A stretch of DNA of 64,000 bases from an uncultured Pelagibacteraceae bacterium. GTDB lineage: Bacteria > Pseudomonadota > Alphaproteobacteria > Pelagibacterales > Pelagibacteraceae. Shown piece after piece: positions 24,773 through 33,593 of the stretch (its first letter is position 1; every line of letters starts with the position of its first letter). Below the pieces are notes generated by a model. It worked only from the letters and a program-made list of their open reading frames with translations, was not told where the DNA came from and did no database searches. The DNA lies in assembly GCA_902564785.1 (NCBI GenBank), contig CACFCI010000001.1, positions 62,001 to 126,000 of the forward strand. Direction: 5' to 3'. The position numbers were made by a program, and so were the translations under genes.

Positions 24773-25810
24773 TTATATTCTTACTTTCTTGCCGTTTCTT
24801 GCACTTTTGGTTATAGCTGCAAAAATTTTTAGAGAAATTAAACCATCATTACCATTCACTTTTGGCCTAACTTTTTTGGTAACCACATCAGCAAAATGAT
24901 CAATTTGATTTACTAATGTATTATCATCTTTTTTGTTTTTATTTTCGTTTACAAAAATCTTGTTCCACCAGCTTCGTTCTTTTTTATAGAACCAATATTT
25001 AAGATTAGGAAACTGTAAAGAACCCTTAGTACCTCCAATCATATATGCTGATTGGTTAGTAATTGGATAGGCAGGATTTTCACCTGCGGTCAGCTCATAA
25101 CTCCAAGGTGCAACAATTGTATCTGATAAATTTAAGGTACAAAGTGCTCCTGAATTAAAGATCAAACTTATAGTGGCTGTATCCTCTACTTGAAATTTTC
25201 TTGTTTTGTTTGATGTAAATGCTTGAACATATTTTATTGAACCCAATAAATAACAAATCATATCAATATCATGAACTAAATTGATACCTAAAGGGCCACC
25301 TCCTTTACTTACTCTCCATTTTTCCTTGAAATAATCTTTGTGTTTATACAGCCAACTTAAAATATTTGCAGAAACGATACTACCCAATTTACCTTTTTTA
25401 ATGATATCTTTTACTTTAGAGACTATTGAATTGTGTCTACGATGATATCCAATTAATAATGGTGTTTTGTTTATATTGGCACTGCTAATAATTTTTTTTG
25501 CAGATTGGATATTATCTGAAATAGGTTTTTCTAGCAAAACAGGTATTTTATTTTTTAAAAAACTGACTGTATGCTTTTCATGTAATTGATTAGGTGTAGC
25601 AACTATCACAGCATCAAGTTTTTTTGAATTTAAAAGCTGTGATACATTTGAATACAATGGAATTTTATATTTTTTTGATAAATTTTTAGCATTATTACTA
25701 ATGTCTACTATTGAATGAAGATTTGCTTTCTTAGATTTTTGAATAGCTTTAATATGTTGCAAACCCATTAACCCTGTTCCTACTATCGAAATATTAATTT
25801 TTTTACCCAT
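24773..25810 (-). CDS. Gfo/Idh/MocA-family NAD(P)-dependent oxidoreductase
   Basis: A 345-residue sugar dehydrogenase-like protein. The Rossmann motif is GTGLMGLQH (11-19), and the EKP motif with the conserved Lys lies in LLEKPISDN (about 92-100). The catalytic-region segment is GGGPLGINLVHDIDMICYLLG, with a His-Asp pair. Family members oxidise or reduce sugars, inositols or their derivatives at a hydroxyl group. It is last in a minus-strand run with galM, an SDR and a CUT1 sugar transporter (3-5 bp gaps), so it probably acts on the imported sugar. The exact substrate is not known. Confidence 0.85.
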   Translation of the reverse strand: MGKKINISIVGTGLMGLQHIKAIQKSKKANLHSIVDISNNAKNLSKKYKIPLYSNVSQLLNSKKLDAVIVATPNQLHEKHTVSFLKNKIPVLLEKPISDNIQSAKKIISSANINKTPLLIGYHRRHNSIVSKVKDIIKKGKLGSIVSANILSWLYKHKDYFKEKWRVSKGGGPLGINLVHDIDMICYLLGSIKYVQAFTSNKTRKFQVEDTATISLIFNSGALCTLNLSDTIVAPWSYELTAGENPAYPITNQSAYMIGGTKGSLQFPNLKYWFYKKERSWWNKIFVNENKNKKDDNTLVNQIDHFADVVTKKVRPKVNGNDGLISLKIFAAITKSARNGKKVRI

Positions 25811-25813
25811 AAG

Positions 25814-26782
25814 TTAATTAATTTTAATTTTTGTAAAGCATGTATACCTTTTATTAGGTTTAATTAAAGTCCTTGGAAAATTTTTTTTATTAGGTGCATC
25901 AGGAAAATATTGTGTTTCTAAACAAATGCCTTGATAAGGAAATAATTTTTTTTTGTAATTCAGATTTTGTGCTGAATAAAGTTGAACACCAGGTAAGTTT
26001 GAAAAAAAATCAACTTTAATATTGGTATTATTATTTTTTAAAGTTCCAACATAATTTCTTGTATTTTTCTTCACAACAAAAGTGGTATCAAAACCCTTAA
26101 ATTTAATTTTGATCTTTTTATTTTTAAAATAGTTTAATTTTTTTTGAATATTTTCAAAATTTAAAAAATCGTAAACAGATTTTTTTACATTTTTAAATCT
26201 ACCCGTTGGGATTAAGTTTTTATTTATTTGAAGATATTTAGATGAATTTAATTTTAACTCATGATCATAAATCATAACTTTTTTATTTTTTTCAAGATTC
26301 CAATAACTATGATTAGTTAAATTAACATGAGTACTTTTATTAGATTTATATTCATACTTAATTATCAGAAATTTATTGTTTAATTGATAGGTACAATTGA
26401 CAACTATATTTCCTGGAAAGCCTTGATCTTTATCAATTGAATTAAGTTGAAATACTATTTTATCTTTTGTTTGTTTTATTTTTTTCCAAGGAAGAATGGA
26501 AAAACCAATTTTTCCACCATGAAGTGTATTTTTTCCCTCATTTGCGTTTAAAATAAATTTTTTTTTACCTATTTTAAATTTTGAATTGGAAATTCTACCT
26601 GCATATCTTCCACAAGTTGATCCTACGCTTGGGTGTTTATATCGATAGTTTTCTTTTGATCCTAAATTTAGAATTAAATTTATTTTCTTTTTTTTGTGAA
26701 AAACTTCAAAAAGACTAGCACCATAATTAAGAGCTTGAACTCTTAGAAATTTATTTTGAATTATAGAACTTTCAACTTTCAC
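25814..26782 (-). CDS. galM: Aldose 1-epimerase (galactose mutarotase family)
   Basis: A 322-residue mutarotase. The conserved blocks are GSTCGRYAGRISN (about 52-64), NEGKNTLHGGKIGF (with the substrate-binding Asn-x-LHGG), NLTNHSYWNL with the catalytic His, and the late GICLETQYFPDAPN with the catalytic Glu. It interconverts the alpha and beta anomers of aldohexoses such as glucose or galactose. It lies 3 bp upstream of the Gfo/Idh gene and 5 bp downstream of an SDR gene. Together with the glucose-type binding protein further upstream, it points to aldose oxidation as the pathway. Confidence 0.93.
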   Translation of the reverse strand: MKVESSIIQNKFLRVQALNYGASLFEVFHKKKKINLILNLGSKENYRYKHPSVGSTCGRYAGRISNSKFKIGKKKFILNANEGKNTLHGGKIGFSILPWKKIKQTKDKIVFQLNSIDKDQGFPGNIVVNCTYQLNNKFLIIKYEYKSNKSTHVNLTNHSYWNLEKNKKVMIYDHELKLNSSKYLQINKNLIPTGRFKNVKKSVYDFLNFENIQKKLNYFKNKKIKIKFKGFDTTFVVKKNTRNYVGTLKNNNTNIKVDFFSNLPGVQLYSAQNLNYKKKLFPYQGICLETQYFPDAPNKKNFPRTLIKPNKRYTCFTKIKIN

Positions 26783-26787
26783 CTAGA

Positions 26788-27549
26788 TCAAGTTATACCA
26801 CCATCAACAATAAAGCTTTGTTTAGTGCATCCAGAAGATTGATCTGATGCTAAAAACAATACTAATTGTGCAACATCATTTGGTTTTAATTGTCTTTTTA
26901 AAGCCTGACTATCTAAAATAAGCTTTTTGTACTTAGGTGTTAACCAATGTTTTATTTGTCGTTCTGTTGCAATCGATCCAGGTACTACTGAATTGGTTCT
27001 GATATTATATTTTCCATACTCTTGAGCAAAAGATCTAGTTAACCCAACCACAGCTGATTTTGCTGTTTCATAAACAACTTTATCACCTTCACCTAACATC
27101 CAGGAAACTGAACTTAAATTTACAATCGATCCAACTTTCATTTTTTTCATAGATGTTACTATAGCTTTAGCTGCAAAAAAATAATGTTTTAAGTTAATTG
27201 CCATTCTATTTTCCCAATATTTTTCATCCACCTGATCTGTGGTGTGCCTATCATCATTAGCTGCATTATTAACTAAAGCATGTATTGGCCCTTTTTTTGC
27301 AATAATATTTTTAATAGTTTTTTCTAATTTATTGATATCTAACAAATTACATTCAATGAAAGTTGGTGTTCTAAATTTATTTTTCTTAATTTTTTTTAAA
27401 AGTTTTTTTGTTTCTTTTAAATTAATATCTACAAAATAAACTTCACTTCCCTGTTCACAAAAATGCTCAACGATTGAAGCACCAATCCCTGAGCCACCAC
27501 CTGTAATAAATACTCTTTTATTTTTTAGATCAAAATATTTTACTTTCAT
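26788..27549 (-). CDS. SDR-family dehydrogenase (sugar dehydrogenase-like), copy 1
   Basis: From ATG 27549 the product is 253 residues; the frame goes on to 27579 but would overlap the ATPase gene. It has TGGGSGIG for the cofactor, NNAAN, Ser in NLSSVSW and the Tyr-x-x-x-Lys pair in YETAK, then PGSIATERQ and a closing GCTKQSFIVDGG. It is a classical SDR, probably NAD-dependent, oxidising a sugar or its lactone precursor. It is closely similar to the SDR at 37634-38395. It lies 5 bp before galM and 1 bp after the ABC ATPase gene, so it is part of the transport operon. Confidence 0.88.
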   Translation of the reverse strand: MKVKYFDLKNKRVFITGGGSGIGASIVEHFCEQGSEVYFVDINLKETKKLLKKIKKNKFRTPTFIECNLLDINKLEKTIKNIIAKKGPIHALVNNAANDDRHTTDQVDEKYWENRMAINLKHYFFAAKAIVTSMKKMKVGSIVNLSSVSWMLGEGDKVVYETAKSAVVGLTRSFAQEYGKYNIRTNSVVPGSIATERQIKHWLTPKYKKLILDSQALKRQLKPNDVAQLVLFLASDQSSGCTKQSFIVDGGIT

Positions 27550-27550
27550 T

Positions 27551-28645
27551 TTATATTCTTTCCTCAATTTGAGCATCAAATAATGATGTTTGAGTTAAAT
27601 CAAAATATAACTTCGTTTCTTTTGCTAATTCAATTTTTACGGTTGAAGGAAATTTAGCTAGTATTTCTTGATTAGCATAATCAAAAGTCATTATCTGTTC
27701 GTGACCGATATACTCACTTAAATCTGCTCTTAAATTGATTTCAAAATCACTTTCATTTGATTTCTTAAAGTAAATATGCTCTGGCCTTAAACCAAAGTAA
27801 ACTTCTTTATTATTTAAATTAGATTTATCTTTAAATTCATAATCTTTAATTGGAATTTCAACATTCGAACCACTTGCTGTAAAAGATATTTCGCCCGAAG
27901 TTTCTTTTAAAGTTCCCTTAATTAAATTCATAGATGGTGATCCAATAAAGTCAGCTACAAATGTATTGCTTGGTTTATTGTAAATATTTTCAGGTGTATC
28001 ATTTTGTTGAATAACACCATGGTTCATGATCGCTATTCTTGTTCCTAAACTCATTGCTTCAGTTTGATCATGAGTTACATATACGACTGTTGTTTTCAGT
28101 TGTTGGTGGAGTTTTTTGATCTCTCTTCTCATCTCAACCCTTAATTTTGCATCTAAATTAGATAAAGGTTCATCAAATAAAAATATTCTTGGCTCCCTTA
28201 CAAGAGCTCTACCAATTGCAACACGTTGTCTTTGACCACCAGATAATTGTGAAGGTTTTCTCTCTAATAATTGATCAACTTGTAAAAATTTAGATACTTT
28301 TTCTAATTGTTCCTCTATTTTTTCCTTAGATGTTTTTGCCTGCTTAAGACCAAAAATCATATTTTCTCTAACGTTCATTGATGGATATAAAGCGTAAGAT
28401 TGAAAAACCATCGCAATATTACGGTCTTTTGGCTCAACTTTACTTACATTGTAGTCGTCAATAAAAACATTTCCCTCATTTATAGTCTCTAAACCAGCGA
28501 TAATATTAAGTAATGTTGATTTTCCACAACCAGAAGGTCCTAATAGAACCAAAAAATTGCCTTCATCTATCTCTAAATTAATTTTTCTTAAAACCTCAGT
28601 TGATCCAAAGTTTTTTGATAATTCTTCAATTTTTAACGTTTTCAT
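27551..28645 (-). CDS. Sugar ABC transporter ATPase, UgpC/MalK type (CUT1)
   Basis: A 364-residue ATPase. Walker A is GPSGCGKST (about 36-44), the signature LSGGQRQRVAIGRAL, Walker B IFLFDEPLSNLDAKLR, and the switch His is in YVTHDQTEAMSLG. The C-terminal 120 residues form the TOBE/OB regulatory domain seen in MalK and UgpC (FGLRPEHI). It powers uptake through the two permeases encoded just upstream on the same strand. The gaps are 1-2 bp. The binding protein at 30492-31748 suggests a monosaccharide such as glucose. Confidence 0.94.
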   Translation of the reverse strand: MKTLKIEELSKNFGSTEVLRKINLEIDEGNFLVLLGPSGCGKSTLLNIIAGLETINEGNVFIDDYNVSKVEPKDRNIAMVFQSYALYPSMNVRENMIFGLKQAKTSKEKIEEQLEKVSKFLQVDQLLERKPSQLSGGQRQRVAIGRALVREPRIFLFDEPLSNLDAKLRVEMRREIKKLHQQLKTTVVYVTHDQTEAMSLGTRIAIMNHGVIQQNDTPENIYNKPSNTFVADFIGSPSMNLIKGTLKETSGEISFTASGSNVEIPIKDYEFKDKSNLNNKEVYFGLRPEHIYFKKSNESDFEINLRADLSEYIGHEQIMTFDYANQEILAKFPSTVKIELAKETKLYFDLTQTSLFDAQIEERI

Positions 28646-28647
28646 TG

Positions 28648-29553
28648 TTATCCTTTCACTGCTCCTGAAGTTAATCCTCTAATAAAATATTTGCCTGCTA
28701 ATACATAAACAATAAGTGTTGGAATCCCGGCTATAATAGCTGAAGCCATATCAACATTATATTCTTTAACGCTTGTGCTTGATAAAACCATATTATTTAA
28801 AGCGACTTGTATAGGTGCCGCTTCACCAAAAGAGAAAGTTGATCCAAATAAAAAATCGTTCCATATTTGTGTGAATTGCCAAATTACTGTTACAACAATT
28901 ATCGGTGCAGATATTGGAAGTAAAATTTTAAAAAATATTTTAAAAAACCCAGCACCGTCTATTCTTGCAGCTTTAACTAATTCTGTTGGGACAGAAACAT
29001 AATAATTTCTAAAAAATAATGTCGTAAAAGGTATTCCATAAACTGTATGGACTAAAACTAATCCAACTACTGAATTTGAAATTCCTAATACTCCAAGAGT
29101 TCTTGCCATTGGAAGCAATATTGCTTGAAATGGTATGAAGCACCCAAATAATAAAAAAAGAAAAACCCATTGATCTCCTTTGAATCTCCACTTTGTTAAA
29201 ACATAGCCTGTCATCGCTCCAATGAATGTTGAAAAAAATACTGCTGGTACAACCATCTTTATTGAATTCCAAAAATATGGTCTCAAAAAAGTATCACCAG
29301 CTCCATAACCTCGACCTCCCCATGCTACAGCCCAAGATTCCAAATTTATTCCACTTGGCCAACTTAAAAGTGTTCCTTGTCGAATCTCTTCCATTGTTTT
29401 TAAAGAAGTAACAACCATTACGTATAGTGGAAAAATAAAATAAGAAGCAAAAAGAATTAAAGTAAAATATAAAAACCATCTCAAAAACATATTTGTATAT
29501 TTAGATTTTTGCTCTAACTGCTGATAAGATGATGATTTCAAACTATCTTGCAT
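28648..29553 (-). CDS. Sugar ABC transporter permease, MalG-like (CUT1)
   Basis: A 301-residue permease with six membrane helices. The conserved cytoplasmic EAA loop reads ELVKAARIDGAGFFKIFFKILLP (about 195-217), which docks on the ATPase. It starts about 11 nt inside the end of the MalF-like gene and ends 2 bp before the ATPase. The region between helices 1 and 2 contains GAGDTFLRPYFWNS, typical of glucose/mannose-type CUT1 MalG proteins. It forms the membrane channel with the 29543-30418 product. Confidence 0.93.
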   Translation of the reverse strand: MQDSLKSSSYQQLEQKSKYTNMFLRWFLYFTLILFASYFIFPLYVMVVTSLKTMEEIRQGTLLSWPSGINLESWAVAWGGRGYGAGDTFLRPYFWNSIKMVVPAVFFSTFIGAMTGYVLTKWRFKGDQWVFLFLLFGCFIPFQAILLPMARTLGVLGISNSVVGLVLVHTVYGIPFTTLFFRNYYVSVPTELVKAARIDGAGFFKIFFKILLPISAPIIVVTVIWQFTQIWNDFLFGSTFSFGEAAPIQVALNNMVLSSTSVKEYNVDMASAIIAGIPTLIVYVLAGKYFIRGLTSGAVKG

Positions 29554-30418
29554 TTTCTCTCCTTAGCTCTGAATATAAATATGGGATAATCACAGCTGCA
29601 ACTGCCATAAACATCATCATTGCACTCGCTGCAGATAAACCAACCTGGCTTTTGTGAAATGCAGTTTGAGTCATATATAAAGCAGGCATAGTTGTTGATA
29701 TACCTGGGCCTCCCTGTGTCAGCGCTACGATGAGATCATAACTTTTTATGGATATATGAACTAAAATTACAAAACTTGTAAAAAATACAGGTCTCATCAT
29801 TGGAAGTAAAATCTTCCAGTAAACAGTAAATAAACTTGCGCCATCTATTTTTGCTGCCTTAACAATTTCATCTTCGACTGACCTTAATCCAGCTAAAAAT
29901 AAAGCCATAACAAAGCCTGCAGATTGCCAGACACCAGCAATTACTATGGTATAAATGGCCATTTCCCTATCTACTAACCAATCAAAGGTAAAGTTCTCAA
30001 AACCCCAGTCTCTAAACATTTTTTGGATGCCTAAAGTTGGATTTAATATCCATTTCCAAGCAGTTCCTGTCACAATAAAAGATAACGCCATTGGATATAA
30101 ATAAATTGTTCTTAACAAACCTTCAGCTCTGATTTTTTGGTCTAAAAAAATTGCAAGAATTATTCCTATAACAACACAAAAGATTAAAAATAATGCTGTA
30201 AAAATAAGCAAGTTATCTACTGCAATAAGCCATTTTCTTGATGCCCAAAGTTTTTCATATTGTCCAAATCCCCAAAGTTCATACTTTGGTAAAATTTTAG
30301 AATTAGTAAAAGATATATATAAAGTCCATAGTACAAAACCATAAACAAACCAACCAATCAAACCAACAGCTGGGGCCATTACAATTTTAGGTAAATTTTT
30401 TTCTAACCACTTGAACAT
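29543..30418 (-). CDS. Sugar ABC transporter permease, MalF-like (CUT1)
   Basis: A 291-residue permease with six membrane helices and the EAA loop EIVKAAKIDGASLFTVYWKILLP (about 181-203). The TQGGPGISTTMPALYM segment that follows (about 229-244) is highly typical of CUT1 MalF-like subunits. It overlaps the MalG-like gene by 11 nt. Upstream a terminator hairpin separates it from the binding-protein gene, so permease expression depends on read-through. The MalF-type large periplasmic loop is absent, as in most monosaccharide systems. Confidence 0.93.
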   Translation of the reverse strand: MFKWLEKNLPKIVMAPAVGLIGWFVYGFVLWTLYISFTNSKILPKYELWGFGQYEKLWASRKWLIAVDNLLIFTALFLIFCVVIGIILAIFLDQKIRAEGLLRTIYLYPMALSFIVTGTAWKWILNPTLGIQKMFRDWGFENFTFDWLVDREMAIYTIVIAGVWQSAGFVMALFLAGLRSVEDEIVKAAKIDGASLFTVYWKILLPMMRPVFFTSFVILVHISIKSYDLIVALTQGGPGISTTMPALYMTQTAFHKSQVGLSAASAMMMFMAVAAVIIPYLYSELRRENAR

Positions 30419-30449
30419 TATAAATATTTTTTTATTTTTAGATTTAAAA

Positions 30450-30479
30450 AAAAGGCCACTTAATCAAAAGTGGCCTTTT
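30450..30479 (-). terminator. Partial terminator between binding protein and permeases
   Basis: A perfect 12-bp inverted repeat AAAAGGCCACTT / AAGTGGCCTTTT with a 6-nt loop, followed on the minus strand by a T run. It lies 13 bp after the binding-protein stop codon and 32 bp before the permease start. Read-through at such a site gives many binding-protein transcripts and fewer permease transcripts. Confidence 0.88.
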
Positions 30480-30491
30480 AATTTTTAATTA

Positions 30492-31748
30492 CTACATATT
30501 AGCTAAAACTGAGTCAGCTAAAGCGTTTGCGGCATCTACAGATGACATATCAGAGTTAAAGTGCTCTGTTATAATATCTTGTAGGGCAGCTTTCATAGTA
30601 TTACCTTGGGCCATACCGTGAGCAAAACTTGGAACTAATCCACCGCTTGCTCCAGCAGTTTTAATATCAGAGTTTGAAGTTTTTGCACATTTATCAAACT
30701 CATCCATTGGAACATCTAGTCTAGCTGGGATTGAACCTTTGTATAGGTTAAATACTTTTTGGAAGTTTTTACCCATCATTAATTTCGCTAGTAGCTTTTG
30801 ACCTTCTTGTTTTTCTGGATCGCTAGTTTTGTAAAATATAAAACTATCTACGTTATATAAGTATCCATTATTTGATGGAGTAGGAGCACAGTAATAATCT
30901 ACACCTGGAACTTTTCCAGCAGCTGTAAATTCACCTTTTGCCCAGTCACCCATAATTTGGAAACCAGCTTTTCCTTCAATTACCATACCGGTAGCAACGT
31001 TCCAGTCTCTTCCTGGACTACCTTCATCAGTATAGCTTTGAAGTTTTCTCATTTGATCAAAAACTTTAACTGTTGTCTCACTTCTTAAACAGCTTTCTTT
31101 AAGATCAACGTAACAATTTTTGTAGTAGTTATTTCCACCAATACCCATAGCAACTGCTTCAAATACTGTAGCATCTTGCCAAGCTTGACCACCGTGAGCG
31201 AATGGAATTATTCCTGCAGCTTTTAATTTTTCTGCAGCAGCATTTACTTCGTCCCAAGTTGTTGGAACTGAAATACCATTAGCATCGAATACAGCTTTGT
31301 TTGCCCACATCCAGTCAATTCTATGAATGTTAACTGGTGCAGCACAATATGGTCCACTATTGTTTTCACATTTATGGACAGCAGCAATCATTGGATCTAA
31401 AAGTTTATCCCAACCTTCAGATTGAGCAATTGCATCAATATTATACGGAGCCACAACACCTTCTTGGTCATACTCTTGTATTGTAGGTCCTTTGATTTGA
31501 GATGCAGATGGAGGATCTCCAGCCACAATTCTTGCTTTTAATGCAACGTTAGCAGCGTCTCCACCACCACCTGTTACAGGCATATCCATCCATTCACCAC
31601 CATTTGCAGCGAAATCATCTTTTAATACTTTAAGTGCAGCAGCTTCACCACCAGATGTCCACCAGTGCAGCACCTCTATCTTTGGTCCTGCAATCGATGA
31701 AGTAGATGTGAAAGCTAATGTAATTAAAGCGATAAGTATTTTTTTCAT
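30492..31748 (-). CDS. Periplasmic sugar-binding protein, glucose/mannose-type (SBP family 1)
   Basis: A 418-residue protein with a signal peptide (1-20, ending SSIAG). The mature start IEVLHWWTSGGEAAAL is the hallmark of glucose/mannose-type CUT1 binding proteins such as GtsA. Other conserved parts are MDMPVTGGGGDAANVALKAR, the WMWANKAVF segment and the AWQDATVFE block. Several cysteines (CENNSGPYC, NCYVDLKESC) probably form disulfides in the periplasm. It captures a monosaccharide, glucose or similar, for the CUT1 transporter downstream. The product is followed by a terminator hairpin. A long A+T-rich leader (31749-31939) with an AGGAG-like site precedes the start region. Confidence 0.9.
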   Translation of the reverse strand: MKKILIALITLAFTSTSSIAGPKIEVLHWWTSGGEAAALKVLKDDFAANGGEWMDMPVTGGGGDAANVALKARIVAGDPPSASQIKGPTIQEYDQEGVVAPYNIDAIAQSEGWDKLLDPMIAAVHKCENNSGPYCAAPVNIHRIDWMWANKAVFDANGISVPTTWDEVNAAAEKLKAAGIIPFAHGGQAWQDATVFEAVAMGIGGNNYYKNCYVDLKESCLRSETTVKVFDQMRKLQSYTDEGSPGRDWNVATGMVIEGKAGFQIMGDWAKGEFTAAGKVPGVDYYCAPTPSNNGYLYNVDSFIFYKTSDPEKQEGQKLLAKLMMGKNFQKVFNLYKGSIPARLDVPMDEFDKCAKTSNSDIKTAGASGGLVPSFAHGMAQGNTMKAALQDIITEHFNSDMSSVDAANALADSVLANM

Positions 31749-31939
31749 ATTTTCTCTTCCTCTTTTTATTTAATTAACTATTTTTAAAAAAAGAAACTAT
31801 AAGTAGAATAATAAGTAATTGATAATTAAAAAAACTTAATACAACTAAAAGGAGATATTGTATTTTTTTGTTTATTTTGAATGTTTTTTTGAATTAAAAA
31901 AAAATTCTTTTTTTTTAATTTCTATTAAGAGTTGAATTT

Positions 31940-32842
31940 CTAATATGTCGCGCTTCTTCCTAATCTTGCGGCTCCACGAACACCACTAGCATCACCAAAT
32001 TTTGGTTTTAAAAAGACACCTTCGTATTCCCTACCAATTACAAATTTTCTTACCAATGAATCTACTTCATGTAAAAAATCTATTTCATTTGAAACGCCGC
32101 CACCAAAAACAAAAGCATCTGGATCTAAAATATTTATAATACTTGAAAGTGACATTGCTAAATTAACTTTAAAATCATCAATAAATCTTTCTGCATCTAA
32201 ATCATGTTTTCTATTTAATTCAAAAATTTCATTTGTTTTTAAATTTTTTCCATAAATTTTATTAAATCTTTTAGCTAATCCCAAACCTGATAAAAAACTT
32301 TCGATCTCTGCTTCACGCGCATTACTAGAATCAAATTTTTCTTTCTTAGCAGCAAAATATGGTATTTGATTATGCCCCCATTCTCCTGCTACACCGTTGG
32401 GGCCACTTACAATTTTCTTATCTATTACTAATCCACCTCCAACTCCTGATCCTAAAATTATTCCATAAACAATTTTATAATGTTTTCCTGATCCATCGAT
32501 AGATTCTGATAAAGCAAAGCAATTTGCATCGTTTTCACAAAAAACTTCTTTTCCAAGGGCTTTACGTAAATCATTTTGGAAAGGTTTTTTTTCTAACCAC
32601 GTTATGTTTGGGGCATTTTTTACTAATCCAGTTTGAGGAGAATGTACTCCAGGATGACATACTCCAATTGGAAGCTCTTTTTTAAATTCTTGTTCTAATT
32701 TTTTATGAATGTCTCTTATTGCAGTTACAATTTGAGTATAATCTTTTGGACAGGATATTCTAGATCTATGTTTTTCTTGTCCGTCTTCTTCAAGGACTAC
32801 ACTCTCAATTTTAGTAGCTCCAACATCAATACCTACTTGCAT
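31940..32842 (-). CDS. ROK-family sugar kinase, zinc motif missing
   Basis: A 300-residue ROK protein. The phosphate-1 motif is GIDVGATKIE (4-13), the sugar-site and catalytic block is FCENDANCFALSE (with the catalytic Asp), and GSGVGGGLV with GVAGEWGHNQI follow. In ROK kinases the region after the EWGH His normally has a zinc-binding CxCGxxGCxE motif; here it reads FDSSNAREAEIESFLSG, with no Cys. The enzyme probably phosphorylates a hexose such as fructose, glucose or an amino sugar with ATP. It lies 1 bp from an SDR gene and downstream of the Tct genes. Function without zinc is possible but not shown. Confidence 0.85.
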   Translation of the reverse strand: MQVGIDVGATKIESVVLEEDGQEKHRSRISCPKDYTQIVTAIRDIHKKLEQEFKKELPIGVCHPGVHSPQTGLVKNAPNITWLEKKPFQNDLRKALGKEVFCENDANCFALSESIDGSGKHYKIVYGIILGSGVGGGLVIDKKIVSGPNGVAGEWGHNQIPYFAAKKEKFDSSNAREAEIESFLSGLGLAKRFNKIYGKNLKTNEIFELNRKHDLDAERFIDDFKVNLAMSLSSIINILDPDAFVFGGGVSNEIDFLHEVDSLVRKFVIGREYEGVFLKPKFGDASGVRGAARLGRSATY

Positions 32843-32843
32843 G

Positions 32844-33593
32844 TTAATAAGTTGCCCTTCCGCCGCTCAAATCAAAAACAGCTGCTGTAGAGAATGAATT
32901 TTCTTCACTAGCTAACCAAGTTACTAACGAAGATAACTCTTCAACTTTTGCAAATTTATTTCTAGGAATTTTTGATAACATATAATTAATATGCTCTTCT
33001 GTCATTTGGTCAAAAATTCTTGTTTTTGCTGCTGCTGGAGTTACACAATTTACAGCTATATTTTTTTGTGCAAGTTCTTTACCCAAAGATTTTGTTAAAC
33101 CTATAACGCCTGCCTTTGAAGTACTATATGCACTTGCATTTGGATTTCCTTCTTTTCCTGCAATAGATGCAATATTTACTATTCTTCCATAGTCATTCTT
33201 TAACATGAAAGGAACAACCGCTTTACAACAATAAAAAACAGAATTTAAATTTAAGTTCATTACTTTTTTCCATTCATCTAGAGGATACTCTGCTACAGTA
33301 GTATTCAATCCTGCAATACCTGCGTTATTAACAAAAATATCTATTTTTCCATGTTTTTGTTCTACCTCTGCTAAATTTTTATTTACTATTTCAAAATTAG
33401 TTACGTCTACTATCTGATGACTTAGGTGTTCTGATTTTACTTTATCAATAGCTTCTTTAGCAGCATTTTCATCAATATCCCAAATCACAACTGTAGCACC
33501 AGACTCGATAAATCTTTCAGTTATTGCTAAACCAAATCCTTGAGCTCCACCAGTAACAATCGCCACTCGATTATTTAAATCATAGTTAATCAT
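32844..33593 (-). CDS. SDR-family dehydrogenase
   Basis: A 249-residue classical SDR. It has TGGAQGFG for the dinucleotide, NNAGIAG, the catalytic Ser in NIASIAGKEG, and Tyr-x-x-x-Lys in YSTSKAG, then VTPAAAKTRIF. Family members of this kind oxidise sugar acids, polyols or 3-oxo acyl compounds; the segment VTPAAAKTRIFDQM is like that of L-rhamnose or fucose-type dehydrogenases, but I cannot fix the substrate. It overlaps tctA by 8 nt and lies 1 bp before the ROK kinase gene. The three therefore look like one operon with the Tct carrier. Confidence 0.85.
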   Translation of the reverse strand: MINYDLNNRVAIVTGGAQGFGLAITERFIESGATVVIWDIDENAAKEAIDKVKSEHLSHQIVDVTNFEIVNKNLAEVEQKHGKIDIFVNNAGIAGLNTTVAEYPLDEWKKVMNLNLNSVFYCCKAVVPFMLKNDYGRIVNIASIAGKEGNPNASAYSTSKAGVIGLTKSLGKELAQKNIAVNCVTPAAAKTRIFDQMTEEHINYMLSKIPRNKFAKVEELSSLVTWLASEENSFSTAAVFDLSGGRATY

